Shown here in pieces: positions 15,925 through 17,185 of a stretch of DNA of 17,185 bases. The stretch is from NCBI GenBank assembly GCA_943324925.2, contig CALPNL020000020.1:1-17185 (forward strand), in the 5' to 3' direction. The translations under genes were made by a program, and so were the position numbers. Below the pieces are notes generated by a model. The model had not been told where the DNA came from. It saw only the letters and a program-made list of their open reading frames with translations, and did no database searches. Every line of letters starts with the position of its first letter. Within the stretch, counting starts at the first letter, position 1. The stretch is from Chitinophaga pinensis. GTDB taxonomy: Bacteria > Bacteroidota > Bacteroidia > Flavobacteriales > Flavobacteriaceae.

Positions 15925-16716
15925 ATGTCAGAAAATTTAGTTGTCCCAACAATGGCTGAAATGCTTGCCCAAGGAAAGCAACCCGAAGTATTATTTTGGG
16001 TTGGTTGTTCAGGTAGTTTCGACGATAGAGCTAAGAAAATTACAAAAGCATTCGTTAAGATTTTAAATAGATCCAACGTTTCTTTTGCGGTTCTTGGAAC
16101 GGAAGAAAGTTGTTCAGGTGATCCTGCAAAACGTGCTGGAAATGAATTTCTTTTTCAAATGCAAGCCATGATGAATATTGAAGTTCTAAATGCTTATGAG
16201 GCAAAAAAGATAGTAACTGCATGCCCACATTGCTTCAATACCTTAAAAAACGAATATCCTGAATTAGGCGGAAAATATGAAGTTATTCATCACACCGAAT
16301 TTTTGAAATCATTATTAAATGAGGGTCGCTTAACTATTGAAGGAGGACAGTTTAATGGCAAAAAAATCACATTTCATGATCCTTGTTATTTAGGAAGAGC
16401 GAATTCTATTTACGAAGCACCTAGAGATTTGATTGATAAATTAGATGCTGAATTGGTTGAAATGAAACGCTCAAAGGCTAATGGATTGTGCTGTGGTGCT
16501 GGTGGTGCTCAGATGTTTAAAGATGCTGAAGCCGGAAATAAAGAAGTTAATATCGAAAGAACCGAAGATGCATTGAATACCAATCCTGATATAATTGCTA
16601 CCGGTTGTCCATTTTGCAACACCATGTTAACTGATGGAATAAAGAATAAAGAAAAAGAAGGCGAAGTCAAAGTGTTGGATATAGCCGAATTGATTGCTAA
16701 CGCTCAAGACTTATAA
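15925..16716 (+). CDS. CCG-domain (Fe-S)-binding oxidoreductase subunit, HdrB/GlpC/LldE-like
   Basis: CCG domains bind unusual [4Fe-4S] clusters and appear in HdrB/HdrD, GlpC, GlcF and LldE subunits, which accept electrons from flavoproteins or reduce disulfides. The 263-residue product has two modules. Module 1 is Cys28, then Cys63-Ser64-Gly65, then Cys100xxCys103; its spacing fits the family, but serine replaces the second cysteine of CCG. Module 2 is complete: Cys154, Cys189-Cys190-Gly191 (LCCGAGGAQMF), Cys228xxCys231. No membrane helix or signal peptide is seen. The membrane Fe-S fusion protein upstream is its likely partner. The next gene starts 9 bases after the stop. The family is secure; the reaction is unknown. 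Confidence 0.88.
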   Translation: MSENLVVPTMAEMLAQGKQPEVLFWVGCSGSFDDRAKKITKAFVKILNRSNVSFAVLGTEESCSGDPAKRAGNEFLFQMQAMMNIEVLNAYEAKKIVTACPHCFNTLKNEYPELGGKYEVIHHTEFLKSLLNEGRLTIEGGQFNGKKITFHDPCYLGRANSIYEAPRDLIDKLDAELVEMKRSKANGLCCGAGGAQMFKDAEAGNKEVNIERTEDALNTNPDIIATGCPFCNTMLTDGIKNKEKEGEVKVLDIAELIANAQDL

Positions 16717-16725
16717 ATAAATAAC

Positions 16726-17185
16726 ATGTATATTCCATTTGAAAATTTACCTGAAGAATCTAAAATTTGGATCTATCAATCCAACAGAAAATTTTCTGAT
16801 GAAGAAATTGCTGAAATTGAAGTTAGTTTAAAAGATTTCGTTGAAAATTGGGCTGCTCATGGAACAGCACTTGAAGCTTCCTATCAATTGAAGTACAATC
16901 GATTTATAATTCTAGCGGTTAATCAAGATGTACAGGTTGCCACTGGTTGCTCTATAGATTCTTCGGTTCGATTTATTCAAGATTTGGAACAAAAATACAG
17001 TGTGGATTTATTAGATAAAATGAATGTTACGTTTAAACTAGGTGAACATGTGGCTCACAAAACATTAATTGATTTCAAAAAAATGGCCAAAGACAAAGCG
17101 GTTACTGAAAATACAATTGTTTTTAATAACCTTATCAATAATATCGCTGAGTATAATGAATCCTGGGAAGTTCCAGCAATGGATA
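16726..17185 (+). CDS. Uncharacterised protein (partial, right edge), no ATPase motifs
   Basis: An open frame starts at ATG 16726 (MYIPFENLPEESKIWIYQSNRKFSDEEI) and continues for 153 codons to the edge of the window without a stop. Relatives in flavobacteria have, to my recollection, been labelled ABC transporter ATPase, but no Walker A (GxxxxGK[ST]), ABC signature (LSGGQ) or Walker B motif is present. The visible segment is a soluble alpha/beta-looking protein. It has a short region with a conserved-looking Cys (ATGCSIDSSVRFIQDLE, around residues 73-89). It starts 9 bases after the CCG gene, so it is probably co-transcribed and might serve the same process. I do not assign a function. Confidence 0.8.
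   Translation, partial: MYIPFENLPEESKIWIYQSNRKFSDEEIAEIEVSLKDFVENWAAHGTALEASYQLKYNRFIILAVNQDVQVATGCSIDSSVRFIQDLEQKYSVDLLDKMNVTFKLGEHVAHKTLIDFKKMAKDKAVTENTIVFNNLINNIAEYNESWEVPAMD

Overview
The window looks like chromosomal core sequence from a member of the Bacteroidota, most likely Flavobacterium or a close relative. The evidence is the strong AT bias, the near absence of Shine-Dalgarno sequences, several matches to the Bacteroidota promoter form (TTTG at -33, TAnnTTTG at -7), and gene content typical of flavobacteria. No mobile element, CRISPR array, rRNA or tRNA was found. Genes are densely packed; the longest intergenic gap is under 200 bases, so no stretch over 300 bases lacks a gene.

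Layout. (1) 1-859, minus: 5' part of tsaD (tRNA t6A synthesis), running off the left edge. (2) About 990-5489, plus: a long tamB-type gene, divergent from tsaD. Its natural N-terminus appears to lie upstream of any canonical start codon. (3) 5635-7685, plus: pfkA and gap, two glycolytic genes closed by a clear terminator. (4) 7758-8606, plus: a BadF/BadG-type sugar kinase, probably an N-acetylglucosamine kinase. (5) 8623-8660: a perfect 16-bp bidirectional terminator between converging genes. (6) 8679-11773, minus: lptD (outer-membrane LPS export) and ridA, 2 bases apart. (7) 11857-14049, plus: a periplasmic N-acetylmuramoyl-L-alanine amidase with a SPOR-like tail, then an MCE/MlaD-like lipid-transport protein. 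(8) 14056-17185, plus: a membrane cytochrome-b-like/dicluster ferredoxin fusion (HdrE/HdrC-like), a small HAD-superfamily protein, a soluble CCG-domain protein (HdrB/GlpC-like), and a partial gene of an uncharacterised family.

Themes. Four genes serve the cell envelope (tamB, lptD, the amidase and the MCE gene). Three of these four lack an ATG start. The lptD-amidase intergenic region appears to hold two divergent promoters whose elements interleave, so the two genes may compete for RNA polymerase. The least understood part is the right end. There, a membrane Fe-S protein and a CCG protein look like two thirds of a heterodisulfide-reductase or lactate/glycerol-3-phosphate dehydrogenase type complex, but no flavoprotein subunit is present. 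The HAD gene between them has a (CAA)9 microsatellite ending one base before its ATG. This redox module is the best candidate for an undescribed system, although its individual genes belong to recognisable families.
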